64,000 bases of DNA, taken from Gammaproteobacteria bacterium (lineage in GTDB: Bacteria; Pseudomonadota; Gammaproteobacteria; Tenderiales; Tenderiaceae). The DNA is taken from positions 124,001-188,000 of the forward strand of contig JACQEP010000004.1 in NCBI GenBank assembly GCA_016200485.1, written 5' to 3'. The position numbers were made by a program, and so were the translations under genes. The notes under the pieces were generated by a model, which did no database searches, was not told where the DNA came from, and saw nothing but the letters and a program-made list of their open reading frames with translations. Below are positions 9,544 through 18,121 of this stretch, in pieces (positions within the stretch are counted from its first letter, which is position 1; every line of letters starts with the position of its first letter).

Positions 9544-10311
9544 TTATAGCTGGAATACGAGCCCGTTCTTAAGTGCTTTTATCGCCCGCCCCTTAATCAG
9601 GGATTTGACCTCTTTGAGGATGGACTTTTCGGCATCTGGCTTGTGGTGGGTAAGGTAGATGTCGGGATCTAACTTGAGTTTATGAATGTCTTCGGCCAGG
9701 GTCTTGGCGCAATAGTGTCGTGCCACTCGGCTCAGCGCCTCATCTTCGTTACTGAAGGCCACCTCCAGCAACAATAAATCGAGCCTGCCATGCACATTCA
9801 ACGCATCCCAAAATGTGTCGTTGTTGGCGGTGTCACCGCTAAAGGCAAAGGATTTACCCGCGGCAGATTCCACCCGGTAACCGACCGTGGGAACAATATG
9901 ATTGACGGGGATCAACTCAAAGCGGCGGCCACCGACGGTACAGATCGAACCCGAGCGCTCAACCTGAAACCGCATCACCGGCCGCTCCCGCGTCGGGAGT
10001 TTGGAAAAATCGGGCCAAATGACCCAGTTGAAGATGTGGTCCTGAATCCCTTTGATGGTTTCCGGCAAACCATGAACTACGACGGGCTCGTGAATACGCT
10101 CAAAAATGCTATCCACCAGCAACGGCAGAAAGGCCACATGATCAAGATGGGTATGAGTTAGAAAAATATGGCGGATGCCCGCCATCTCGTCAAGGGTCAG
10201 ATCCCCTACGCCGCTGCCAGCATCGATCAGGACATCATCGTCCACCAGCAGGGAGGTGGTCCTCAGCTTTTTCCCGATCCCCCCGCTGCATCCTAGAACG
10301 CGTAGTCTCAT
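9544..10311 (-). CDS. Metallo-beta-lactamase-fold hydrolase, possible class II cyclic nucleotide phosphodiesterase
   Basis: A 255-residue MBL-fold protein with the metal-binding motif THTHLDHVAFLP (around residues 53-64), an Asp in FSGDTANND that would bridge the metals, and a late His pair in LTHHKPDAE. The HxHLDH form is the signature of class II 3',5'-cyclic nucleotide phosphodiesterases (CpdP/PDE1-like), so cAMP hydrolysis is a plausible role, but ribonuclease Z-like or other esterase activity cannot be excluded. It ends 35 bases from ffh on the same strand and is divergent from the CcsA-like gene. Confidence 0.75.
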   Translation of the reverse strand: MRLRVLGCSGGIGKKLRTTSLLVDDDVLIDAGSGVGDLTLDEMAGIRHIFLTHTHLDHVAFLPLLVDSIFERIHEPVVVHGLPETIKGIQDHIFNWVIWPDFSKLPTRERPVMRFQVERSGSICTVGGRRFELIPVNHIVPTVGYRVESAAGKSFAFSGDTANNDTFWDALNVHGRLDLLLLEVAFSNEDEALSRVARHYCAKTLAEDIHKLKLDPDIYLTHHKPDAEKSILKEVKSLIKGRAIKALKNGLVFQL

Positions 10312-10458
10312 GCGTATATTGTCTGTCCCAAGACAAATTTCTTTAGACTATAGCACGTTACTTTCTTGCCTCACCATCAACCCACTAAGGCGTCGTGCCC
10401 CCTTTAACCGGTCCACTGGTTATGCCATCATTGCAAATTCCTAAGGAAATCAAGAAAT

Positions 10459-11262
10459 ATGCACAGCTTGGTTATCGGCATCATTAGCTTTTTTCTGTAC
10501 CTGGTCTCGGCCTTTATCCTGGGCTACCGGCTTTCGACCCGTTCCAGCGCCCCGGCCGGCAAATGGCAGGCGCTTGGGATAGCTATTGTCGCGGTCAGCC
10601 TGCATAGCTGGATTCTCTTTCTTTCCCTGTTCAGCGAAGGCGGCCTGAACCTGGGCGTCTTCCACGCGGCCTCGCTCATGACCTGGGTGGTCGCGGTATT
10701 GATCATCATCACGGCGCTGAGCCGGCCTACGGAAAATCTTGGGATAATCGCCTTCCCTTCAGCGGCAATTGCCATCGTCTTGCAACACAGCTTCAGCGCC
10801 AGCCACATGCTGTTCAATTGGCAGAATCCGATTGAGATTCATATTCTGATCTCGATCCTGGCCTATAGCTTGCTCAGCATTGCGGCAGTACAAGCCATCA
10901 TCCTCGCAATCCAGGATTATCACCTGCGCAATCGCCACCCCGGCGGTTTTATCCGCGCCCTGCCGCCACTGCAAACGATGGAGACATTGTTGTTCCAAAT
11001 GATTGCCGTCGGTTTTGTACTACACAGCTTGTCACTGATCACCGGGATCATGTTTCTGGAAAATATTTTTGCCCAGCACCTGGTTCACAAAACAGTTTTG
11101 TCGCTCATCGCCTGGTGCGTCTTCGGTACCTTATTGTGGGGACGCTGGCGATTTGGCTGGCGCGGCCGCACTGCGATCCGCTGGACGCTCGGCGGTTTTC
11201 TTGCCCTGGCACTGGCCTACTTGGGCAGCAAGGTCGTGCTGGAGGTCATCTTGGGACGCTAA
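10459..11262 (+). CDS. CcsA/YpjD-like integral membrane protein, cytochrome c assembly superfamily
   Basis: A polytopic inner-membrane protein of 267 residues with about eight predicted helices. It belongs to the CcsA/HemX/YpjD branch of the cytochrome c assembly family; conserved His residues occur in HSWILF, HILISILAY, HSLSLITGIMF and HKTVLSL and could contact heme. This gene is normally found between ffh and a CorB-like gene in gammaproteobacteria, as here. A direct role in cytochrome c maturation has not been shown for this branch. AAGGAAATC stands ahead of the start. Confidence 0.85.
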   Translation: MHSLVIGIISFFLYLVSAFILGYRLSTRSSAPAGKWQALGIAIVAVSLHSWILFLSLFSEGGLNLGVFHAASLMTWVVAVLIIITALSRPTENLGIIAFPSAAIAIVLQHSFSASHMLFNWQNPIEIHILISILAYSLLSIAAVQAIILAIQDYHLRNRHPGGFIRALPPLQTMETLLFQMIAVGFVLHSLSLITGIMFLENIFAQHLVHKTVLSLIAWCVFGTLLWGRWRFGWRGRTAIRWTLGGFLALALAYLGSKVVLEVILGR

Positions 11263-11281
11263 CGCGAACCGGGATCTTTAT

Positions 11282-12565
11282 ATGGAAGAAATTCCGTTAC
11301 ACGTCCTCATTGCGCTGTTACTGATCTTTGTCACGCTATCGGGCTGTTTCGCTGCTGCGGAAACAGCACTGATGAGTCTCAATCGCTATCGTTTGCGTCA
11401 TCTAGTGCGCGCCAAACACCGAGGGGCGATACTCGCACAAAGCATGCTCAACCGTCCTGACCGGTTGATCGGCCTGATCCTGTTCGGCAATACCTTTGTC
11501 CATATCCTCGCGTCATCAGTCAGCACCTTGATCGGCCTACGCCTCTGGGGCGATAACGGGATCGCTATTGCCGCTGGCATCCTGACGTTCCTGGTATTGA
11601 TTTTCGGTGAGGTGGCGCCCAAAACATTGGCTGCGCTACATCCTGAACGCGTTGCCTTTCCTGCTGTCTTTGTCCTGTTCCCGCTGATGAAAATCAGCTA
11701 CCCCGTGGTCTGGACCATCAGCATCATGTCCAACGGTGTATTACGCCTCTTCGGCATCTCGACCAAGAGCGGCGCCATGCATTCATTGAGTACTGAAGAA
11801 TTACGCTCCGTCGTCCATGAAGCGGGCGCGCTGATCCCCCGCCGTCACCAGGAAATGCTGGTCAGTATTCTGGACCTGGAGAAAGTCACCGTCGATGACA
11901 TCATGATTCCGCGCAATGAGATCGTGGGTATAGACGTTGAACACAACGAGCAGGAAATCCTGAATCAACTCACTCACTGCCAACATACGCGACTCCCGGT
12001 ATATCGCGGTGACATCGAAAATGTGATTGGCTTCCTCCATGCTCGCAATGCGCTGCGCCTGATGACAAGTAATCAATTCAACAAGGAAGCGCTGCTTGGT
12101 ATTACCCGTGAGGCCAATTTCGTCCCTGAGGGTACACCGCTCACCACTCAACTTTTAAACTTCCAGCGCGAGAAACGCCGCATCGCCTTCGTCGTTGACG
12201 AATACGGCGACATTGAGGGTTTGATTACGCTGGAAGATATTCTGGAAGAAATCGTCGGTGAATTTACCACTGACGCCGCAGCGGCGATCCGCGATATTCA
12301 TCCACAGGAGGACGGCACGTATCTAGTGGATGGCGCAGCATATATTCGCGAAATTAACCGATTAATGCAGTGGGAGCTGCCCACCGATGGCCCCAAAACG
12401 CTCAATGGCCTGATTATCGAATATCTTGAATCCATCCCCGAACCGGGGACCAGTGTCCGTATTGCGGGCTATCCCATCGACATCGTGCAAACCACTACCA
12501 ACGCGATCAAGACAGTACGCATTCACCCGGCATTGCGCACAACACTCGTCATTACCAAGGATTAA
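11282..12565 (+). CDS. CorB/HlyC-type CNNM membrane protein with CBS pair and CorC domain
   Basis: Inner-membrane protein linked to magnesium/cobalt resistance. Order: DUF21 (CNNM) transmembrane domain, residues 1-185, including SGCFAAAETALMSLNRYRL and FGEVAPKTLAAL; a CBS-domain pair (about 200-330, with VDDIMIPRNEIVGID and FVVDEYGDIEGLITLEDILEEIVGEF in two pieces); then a CorC/HlyC transporter-associated domain to the end. 427 residues is the usual size. The ATG at 11282 is chosen because the conserved domain starts there; the upstream frame overlaps the previous gene. It is likely cotranscribed with the CcsA-like gene. Confidence 0.9.
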   Translation: MEEIPLHVLIALLLIFVTLSGCFAAAETALMSLNRYRLRHLVRAKHRGAILAQSMLNRPDRLIGLILFGNTFVHILASSVSTLIGLRLWGDNGIAIAAGILTFLVLIFGEVAPKTLAALHPERVAFPAVFVLFPLMKISYPVVWTISIMSNGVLRLFGISTKSGAMHSLSTEELRSVVHEAGALIPRRHQEMLVSILDLEKVTVDDIMIPRNEIVGIDVEHNEQEILNQLTHCQHTRLPVYRGDIENVIGFLHARNALRLMTSNQFNKEALLGITREANFVPEGTPLTTQLLNFQREKRRIAFVVDEYGDIEGLITLEDILEEIVGEFTTDAAAAIRDIHPQEDGTYLVDGAAYIREINRLMQWELPTDGPKTLNGLIIEYLESIPEPGTSVRIAGYPIDIVQTTTNAIKTVRIHPALRTTLVITKD

Positions 12566-12577
12566 TCAGAGGCCACT

Positions 12578-13603
12578 TTAAGTGGCAGCGCAAAAGCGGT
12601 TACGCCCTGTTTTTTTGGCGTGGTAAAGTGCTTCGTCTGATTTGACAATCAATTCTTCTGGTTTCTTATCCGCCACAGGCACCATCGTCGCAACGCCGAG
12701 ACTAATGGTCACGTGATCCGCGGTATCAGAGTGTGCATGAGGCAGATTCATGGTATCGACATTTTCGCGCAACGCCGCCGCAATATTGGCAGCACCTGCT
12801 GCATCGGTATCCGGCATCACCACCGCAAATTCTTCACCCCCGTAACGTGCCACCAAATCGGTCGGACGCTTCACCGTCGCCGCCAAGGCGTGTGCCACGC
12901 TACGCAAACAAGCGTCTCCGCCCTGATGCCCATAGCCATCGTTGTATTTTTTGAAATGATCAATATCGATCAAGATCAAAGAGAGCGGCTTGCTTTCCCG
13001 AGACGCACGCGACCATTCCTTCGAAATAAATCCATCAAAGGTGCGACGATTGGCAATCCCCGTCAGGCCATCCTGCGATGACAATCGCTCCAGTTCGGAA
13101 TTCTTCACCTCTAATTCTTTTTGCAACTCATGCAAGGCACGATAGGCCTCATCACGCTGCTTTTGCGCCAGAAAACTGCGCGAGTGGGCCCGCACACGGG
13201 CAACCACCTCGATTTTGTCAGGAAATTTCACCAAGTAATCGCTAGCGCCTTTTTCAAAAGCCTCACTCTTTACTTTTGGATCCTCTTTACTGGAAAGCAC
13301 GATCACCGGGATAGCTTTGGTTTTGGGATTGGAACGATAAAACTTCAACAACAACATTCCATCGATATCCGGCATCACCAAATCTTGCAAAATAACCGTC
13401 GGCTGGAATTCAATCGCTTGATTCATTGCCTGCGCGGGATCACCGCAATAGTGATAATCGATATCCGTTTCTTCAGCCAACATTCTGCGCAAGGCTTCAG
13501 AGATAATTGCCTGGTCATCCACCAACATGACACGCAAACGGGATTCTTCAGCGCTTTCGCCGAATTGCTGTCCCGCCTGCTGACTAGTTTCTTCTTCGCT
13601 CAT
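12578..13603 (-). CDS. wspR: Response regulator with GGDEF output (WspR-like diguanylate cyclase)
   Basis: Makes cyclic di-GMP from two GTP when its receiver is phosphorylated. 341 residues: receiver domain at about 23-140 (phospho-acceptor Asp74 in VILQDLVMPDIDG), a coiled-coil linker (ALHELQKELEVKNSELERL), and a GGDEF domain from about 178 to the end. The active site is GGEEF at 255-259, and an intact product-inhibition I-site RPTD lies at 246-249, exactly five residues before it. It is the last gene of a seven-gene Wsp-type operon and overlaps the CheB gene by four bases (ATGA). A small hairpin over its stop codon (12572-12586) separates it from the convergent CorB-like gene. Confidence 0.92.
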   Translation of the reverse strand: MSEEETSQQAGQQFGESAEESRLRVMLVDDQAIISEALRRMLAEETDIDYHYCGDPAQAMNQAIEFQPTVILQDLVMPDIDGMLLLKFYRSNPKTKAIPVIVLSSKEDPKVKSEAFEKGASDYLVKFPDKIEVVARVRAHSRSFLAQKQRDEAYRALHELQKELEVKNSELERLSSQDGLTGIANRRTFDGFISKEWSRASRESKPLSLILIDIDHFKKYNDGYGHQGGDACLRSVAHALAATVKRPTDLVARYGGEEFAVVMPDTDAAGAANIAAALRENVDTMNLPHAHSDTADHVTISLGVATMVPVADKKPEELIVKSDEALYHAKKTGRNRFCAAT

Positions 13604-14646
13604 ACTCTCATGCCTTGCTGCAGACTCCCACTAAAGTACTGCACAAGTGTTTTACTGATCTCATCGATCGGGAGCACTTCGACGGCCGCATTCAATTGAA
13701 CCGCTGCCTTGGGCATACCATATACAGCGCAGGTAGCTTCATTTTGGGCGATAGTATGAACCCCTTTGTTACGCAACTGCAATAACCCCTGAGCTCCATC
13801 GCGCCCCATCCCCGTTAACAACACCGCAATCAAATCGCCCGTCCAGTACTGCACCAAGCTATTAAAAAACACATCAACGGAAGGGCGATATGGCTGATCG
13901 ATCGGATCTGGCGTGTACGCCAAAGTACGATCTGCTTTCAAAATCAAGTGATCGTTGTTACCGGCAATCAATACTCTTCCTTTCTTTAAGGTGTCTCCTG
14001 CTTGTGCGAGACGCACCTCAAGGCAGCATTGATTATTCAACCATTCCGCCAATTCTTGAGAAAACTTTTGATCCACATGCTGAACAATGACTACTGGTGC
14101 CGGAAAATCTGCGGACAATCCAGAAAGAACCTTCGCCAGCGCTTGAGGCCCCCCCGATGATGCACCAATGGCAACCAGTTTTTCATTGCTCGTCATCACC
14201 CGCCGAATCGACGACGACATGGGTTGCGCATGGGCTATCACCGTTTTCTGACTCCGGATTAAACGGGCAATGGTGCTGATCTTGCTCAATAATTGTTTTT
14301 TTCCCTCGCCTTCACCATCAGCGCCCAGTACTGGCGTGTTGACTGCATCAAGCGCTCCCGCACCCATCGCCTGAAACACCTTCGAGGCATTACCTTCGAC
14401 TGTCGCCGTGACAACGACAATCGGACAAGGAGTATGCTCCATGATGCGGCGGGTCGCCTCGACACCATCCATCACCGGCATGATCAAATCCATTAGAATC
14501 AAGTCTGGCCGTTCTTGAGTGCAGCGCCATACAGATTCAGCACCATCATGGGCAATCCAGGCGACACTGTATTCTGGAACGCTGATTACAACCTGTCGTA
14601 GCGCTTCAACCGCCAGAGCAGAATCATTGACTATCCCGATTCTCAT
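13600..14646 (-). CDS. wspF: CheB-type receptor methylesterase (WspF-like)
   Basis: Removes methyl groups from the receptor and so resets the signal; loss of WspF in Pseudomonas locks the pathway on. 348 residues: receiver domain at 1-120 with the acceptor Asp53 in LILMDLIMPVMDG, and methylesterase domain at about 150-345 with the catalytic Ser163 in IGASSGG, His190 in IVQHVDQ and Asp in LLTGMGRDGAQ. The opening MRIGIVND is characteristic of WspF rather than of flagellar CheB. Overlaps by four bases both with the preceding CheA gene and the following cyclase gene, showing tight coupling. Confidence 0.92.
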   Translation of the reverse strand: MRIGIVNDSALAVEALRQVVISVPEYSVAWIAHDGAESVWRCTQERPDLILMDLIMPVMDGVEATRRIMEHTPCPIVVVTATVEGNASKVFQAMGAGALDAVNTPVLGADGEGEGKKQLLSKISTIARLIRSQKTVIAHAQPMSSSIRRVMTSNEKLVAIGASSGGPQALAKVLSGLSADFPAPVVIVQHVDQKFSQELAEWLNNQCCLEVRLAQAGDTLKKGRVLIAGNNDHLILKADRTLAYTPDPIDQPYRPSVDVFFNSLVQYWTGDLIAVLLTGMGRDGAQGLLQLRNKGVHTIAQNEATCAVYGMPKAAVQLNAAVEVLPIDEISKTLVQYFSGSLQQGMRV

Positions 14647-17417
14647 ACTTCGTCAGCCTTTCCAATTAAATCAACTGCTGCCTGAAGCAGGCCCTGATCA
14701 TGAAAACTCCCCTTGGTAAGATAATAATCCGCACCTGCCTCAAGCCCTCGCATGCGATCCTCGTCACGATCCTTATAAGAGACCATCATGATGGGAATAC
14801 TGCGCAGCGTGGGATCCTGTCTCACCGTTTTTACAAGCTCAATACCATTCATACGCGGCATATCGACATCAGTCACCAACATATTGTATTGGCCCATTCG
14901 CAATGCATTCAACCCATCCATGCCATCAACGGCAACATCAACGGCGTAACCCGCACTTTCAAGCAGCTTCCTCTCGACTTCGCGCACCGTGATCGAGTCA
15001 TCCACCACCAGCACGCGCTTACGCGGCAGGTCCTCCACCTGAACAGCATTTACTTTACTGAGCCGCTTGGTCCTCAATACCTTCTCAACCGACCGCAAAA
15101 GATCATCGACATCGACAATTAACACTGGCGAACCATCTTCCATTAACGCAGCGGAGCTAATATCCTGAACCTTACCTAACTGTTCTGGCATCACCTGGAC
15201 CACCAGCTCACGCTCGCCAAGAAATTTTTCAACCACCAATCCGTAATAACCATTGCGTTCATGCAAAACAACGACCGACAATTGACCTTCAAGCTCGACG
15301 CTATCTGCCATACCAATAATTTGTGACGCGGAAACCAGCCCTACACTCTTGCCATCCACCGTGAAAAATTGATTGCCTTCGGCCTCCTGGATGATTTCAT
15401 TTTCAATCCTGAGTATCTTGTCGATCCTGGCCAGAGGAAACGCGTAAGGCTCGCCGGATATTTCCACCAACAATGCCGGGATAACGGACAATGTCAGCGG
15501 TAGTTGCATCTGAAAACGCGTACCCTTGCCAAATTCAGTTAACGCACGCACCGTACCCCGCATTTCCTGTACCACGTCATGAACAACATCAAGACCGACA
15601 CCACGCCCTGATATCTCACTCACGGAATCCTTCGTGCTAAAACTCGGCAAGAACAGAAATTCCAGCAATTCGGTCTCACCCAGCGTTTCCGCCATCGACT
15701 CGTCAACCAGTTTTTTTTCCAGCACCTTGCGTCGCAGTCTCTCAAGATCAACACCACGCCCGTCATCGGCAACCACAATCGACAACATTCCTGCATTGTG
15801 ATATGCACTTAAGGTAATAGTGCCCTTGGCTGGCTTGCCTGCGGCGGCCCGGTCTTCTGCGGAGTCTATACCGTGATCTATTGCGTTTCTTAATAAATGA
15901 TTGAGTGGCGCCTCAATCTTGTCCAGGATGTCACGATCAACAAGCGTTGTCTCACCTTGAATCACCAACTGCACATCCTTGCCCAGAGAACGCGAAATAT
16001 CACGCACCATGCGCGGAAATCCATGCACTCCATCACCAAACGGGCGCATTCGGCTTTTCACTACTTCTCTATGCAAACGAGAAGACAAGTTCGTTGAGCG
16101 GCGATCATAAGACTCCAGCTCAGCCAGACGATCCGCCATCGTCTCACGACAGAATGACGCCTGCTTCTGAGCACTTCTAGCCAATGTTACCAGCGTGTCA
16201 CTCCCCCGTTCTCTATCCAGATGCTCCCGCAAACTATCAAGCACACCGATCAAGTCCGTCTGTTGACGTTTTAATCGTTGCAATGAGCTGGCATAAGGAT
16301 ATAACCACCGCGACTCGACCAGCGACTCGCCAGCCAGCCCCATCAAACGATTGAGCTGATCGGCGCTGACGCGCAATACTCTTTCTTTCGGTTGCGCAGT
16401 GGATTTGTCCTGCTTCTTCGCCGCCGCCTGTTGTGTTGGCGCGGGCGCCACGACAGTTTCCAACTCCGGCTGAGGCGATGTTACTACTGCCGACGCGGCA
16501 GATACGGTTTGCTCTGAAGTGACTGGTGATTTTCCTTCAAATACTGCGCGCAAATTAGCGATCAGCTCATCATAACGCAACTGATTGGCCGCCAACCAAC
16601 CATTCACTTCTCCCTCAAAGCGGGCGATCTCGGTGATGGTATCCACACCACGCAACAAGACATCGATCTGGTTCCCTCCCAACACCAACGATCCCTTCTG
16701 GGCGGCAACAAACACGTCCTCCATGACGTGCGCTAAACTTACGACGGCCTGTAAACCCACTAATCGTGCCGCACCCTTGATGGAATGAGCGGCGCGCATC
16801 AATGGCTCCAGTCGCTCGGGCGAGCGTGCATCTTGTTCTAAATCCAGCAAACCTTCATTAAGCACCCTCCCTTGCTGATCAGATTCAACTCTAAATAACT
16901 CGAACATGGACATGTCAGCCACATTCATTTCTGGGGCGGCTTGCGACACGGGTGATGAGTGCGCAGGGACATCCTTGGCCAGTGCCGAATGTTGATTTGA
17001 TTCAACCTCAGCAGCGACCTCAGATTTCAATGATTGAATTGTCTCAAGGTTAGTCAGGACACTAGCATAGTGATCCTGATTGAGTTTCAACCACTCTTCC
17101 GGCCCGGCATCAAAGACAGAAATCTGTCCAATCACATCCATGCCTTTTAGCAAGATATCGATCGCATCACTGCTTAATATAAGGCGTCCCTGTTGCGCCG
17201 CAACAAGACAATCCTCCATTACATGCGCCAGCTTAACGACGATCGGGATATCCAATAACTTGGCTGCACCCTTGATGGAATGAGCGGCACGCATTGCGGC
17301 TTCTAACTGAACACCCGCCGCAGGGTCATTTTCTAAAACCAGAAATGCATCATTCAGCACTGCAGCCTGCTGCTCGACTTCACTCCGATATAAATCCATC
17401 ATCGATGTATCGACCAT
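14643..17417 (-). CDS. wspE: Hybrid CheA histidine kinase/receiver with two Hpt domains (WspE-like)
   Basis: Central kinase of the Wsp-type pathway, phosphorylating the cyclase and the methylesterase. 924 residues in the order Hpt1 (1-130, phospho-His46 in AAHSIKGAAK), Hpt2 (166-295, His211 in AAHSIKGAAR), proline/alanine-rich linker (300-345), dimerisation helices, HATPase domain (HLLRNAIDHGIDSAEDR, DDGRGVDLE, GRGVGLDVV), CheW-like domain, and a C-terminal receiver (VLVVDDSITVREVE, LVTDVDMPRMNG). The two Hpt units resemble each other closely (shared VMEDxxVAAQxGxL and the following segment), so they arose by internal duplication. WspE of Pseudomonas is described with a single Hpt, so the second copy is unusual. 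Nine bases from the upstream CheW gene. Confidence 0.93.
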   Translation of the reverse strand: MVDTSMMDLYRSEVEQQAAVLNDAFLVLENDPAAGVQLEAAMRAAHSIKGAAKLLDIPIVVKLAHVMEDCLVAAQQGRLILSSDAIDILLKGMDVIGQISVFDAGPEEWLKLNQDHYASVLTNLETIQSLKSEVAAEVESNQHSALAKDVPAHSSPVSQAAPEMNVADMSMFELFRVESDQQGRVLNEGLLDLEQDARSPERLEPLMRAAHSIKGAARLVGLQAVVSLAHVMEDVFVAAQKGSLVLGGNQIDVLLRGVDTITEIARFEGEVNGWLAANQLRYDELIANLRAVFEGKSPVTSEQTVSAASAVVTSPQPELETVVAPAPTQQAAAKKQDKSTAQPKERVLRVSADQLNRLMGLAGESLVESRWLYPYASSLQRLKRQQTDLIGVLDSLREHLDRERGSDTLVTLARSAQKQASFCRETMADRLAELESYDRRSTNLSSRLHREVVKSRMRPFGDGVHGFPRMVRDISRSLGKDVQLVIQGETTLVDRDILDKIEAPLNHLLRNAIDHGIDSAEDRAAAGKPAKGTITLSAYHNAGMLSIVVADDGRGVDLERLRRKVLEKKLVDESMAETLGETELLEFLFLPSFSTKDSVSEISGRGVGLDVVHDVVQEMRGTVRALTEFGKGTRFQMQLPLTLSVIPALLVEISGEPYAFPLARIDKILRIENEIIQEAEGNQFFTVDGKSVGLVSASQIIGMADSVELEGQLSVVVLHERNGYYGLVVEKFLGERELVVQVMPEQLGKVQDISSAALMEDGSPVLIVDVDDLLRSVEKVLRTKRLSKVNAVQVEDLPRKRVLVVDDSITVREVERKLLESAGYAVDVAVDGMDGLNALRMGQYNMLVTDVDMPRMNGIELVKTVRQDPTLRSIPIMMVSYKDRDEDRMRGLEAGADYYLTKGSFHDQGLLQAAVDLIGKADEV

Positions 17418-17425
17418 AGCGCCTC

Positions 17426-18106
17426 CTACAATATTCCTCTACCCAGCGCTGAGAACAGGAGTTCTTGATCAAGAATCCCGATATGTTTGTTATCTACCAC
17501 CAGCATTCCTTTTAGGAAGTGAACTGAGCAATTAAGCGCCGTGGCAGGAGCATCCATCACCGCAGAAACGCCATACCGATGTACCCCCCTCACTTCACTG
17601 ACCGGAAAAGCATATTTAGAACCCTTTAACGAGATGATCATCAGCCGTTCGTAAATACCTTTAATAACATTAGTGCCCGATATCTCGCCACGCGTAATAT
17701 TCAATAGGCTCCCCATAGATACACATATCTGCAATTCACCTCGAATTGTCACCAATCCCCGCAAAATTGCACTTTTGCGATGTGGTACTCGGTGAATCTT
17801 CCTCATCGGAACCACTTCATCCACCAAAGCTGACGGCATTCCCAGCCACTCATCACCCAATCTGAACAAAATAACAGACGAGGTATTGCGTTCCTTTTGT
17901 TTTTGCTCGACAGACAGAAATTCCGCCCATTCCAGCAAGTATCCCTCAGGTGGGGCATTATTTAACAACTGTCGACCTGCCAAAGAAAATACCGGGCAGT
18001 TGGCGCAATGAATGTATTGCGTCAACTGCTCACATGAGCGATTGGACTTCGACCAGACGCCAATCCGATTCCAGCAATCATCTATCTTATTCACATCATC
18101 GTTCAT
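17426..18106 (-). CDS. wspD: CheW-like adaptor with N-terminal cysteine motif (WspD-like)
   Basis: Couples the receptor to the CheA kinase. 226 residues: an N-terminal segment with DDCWNRIGVWS and the HCANCPVF cysteine motif (about residues 10-40) that is typical of WspD, followed by a CheW domain (residues about 75-220; VILFRLGDEWLGMPSALVDEV, GLVTIRGELQICVSMGSLL). The function of the cysteine-rich start is unknown; metal or redox sensing is possible but only inferred. Second of two CheW proteins in the operon, placed between cheR and cheA. Confidence 0.9.
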   Translation of the reverse strand: MNDDVNKIDDCWNRIGVWSKSNRSCEQLTQYIHCANCPVFSLAGRQLLNNAPPEGYLLEWAEFLSVEQKQKERNTSSVILFRLGDEWLGMPSALVDEVVPMRKIHRVPHRKSAILRGLVTIRGELQICVSMGSLLNITRGEISGTNVIKGIYERLMIISLKGSKYAFPVSEVRGVHRYGVSAVMDAPATALNCSVHFLKGMLVVDNKHIGILDQELLFSALGRGIL

Positions 18107-18121
18107 TTTGTAATTGCATCC

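Noticed and set aside
16585..17283. Two similar antisense frames near 16585 and 17080
   Set aside because: They resemble each other only because they mirror the duplicated Hpt units of the CheA gene.
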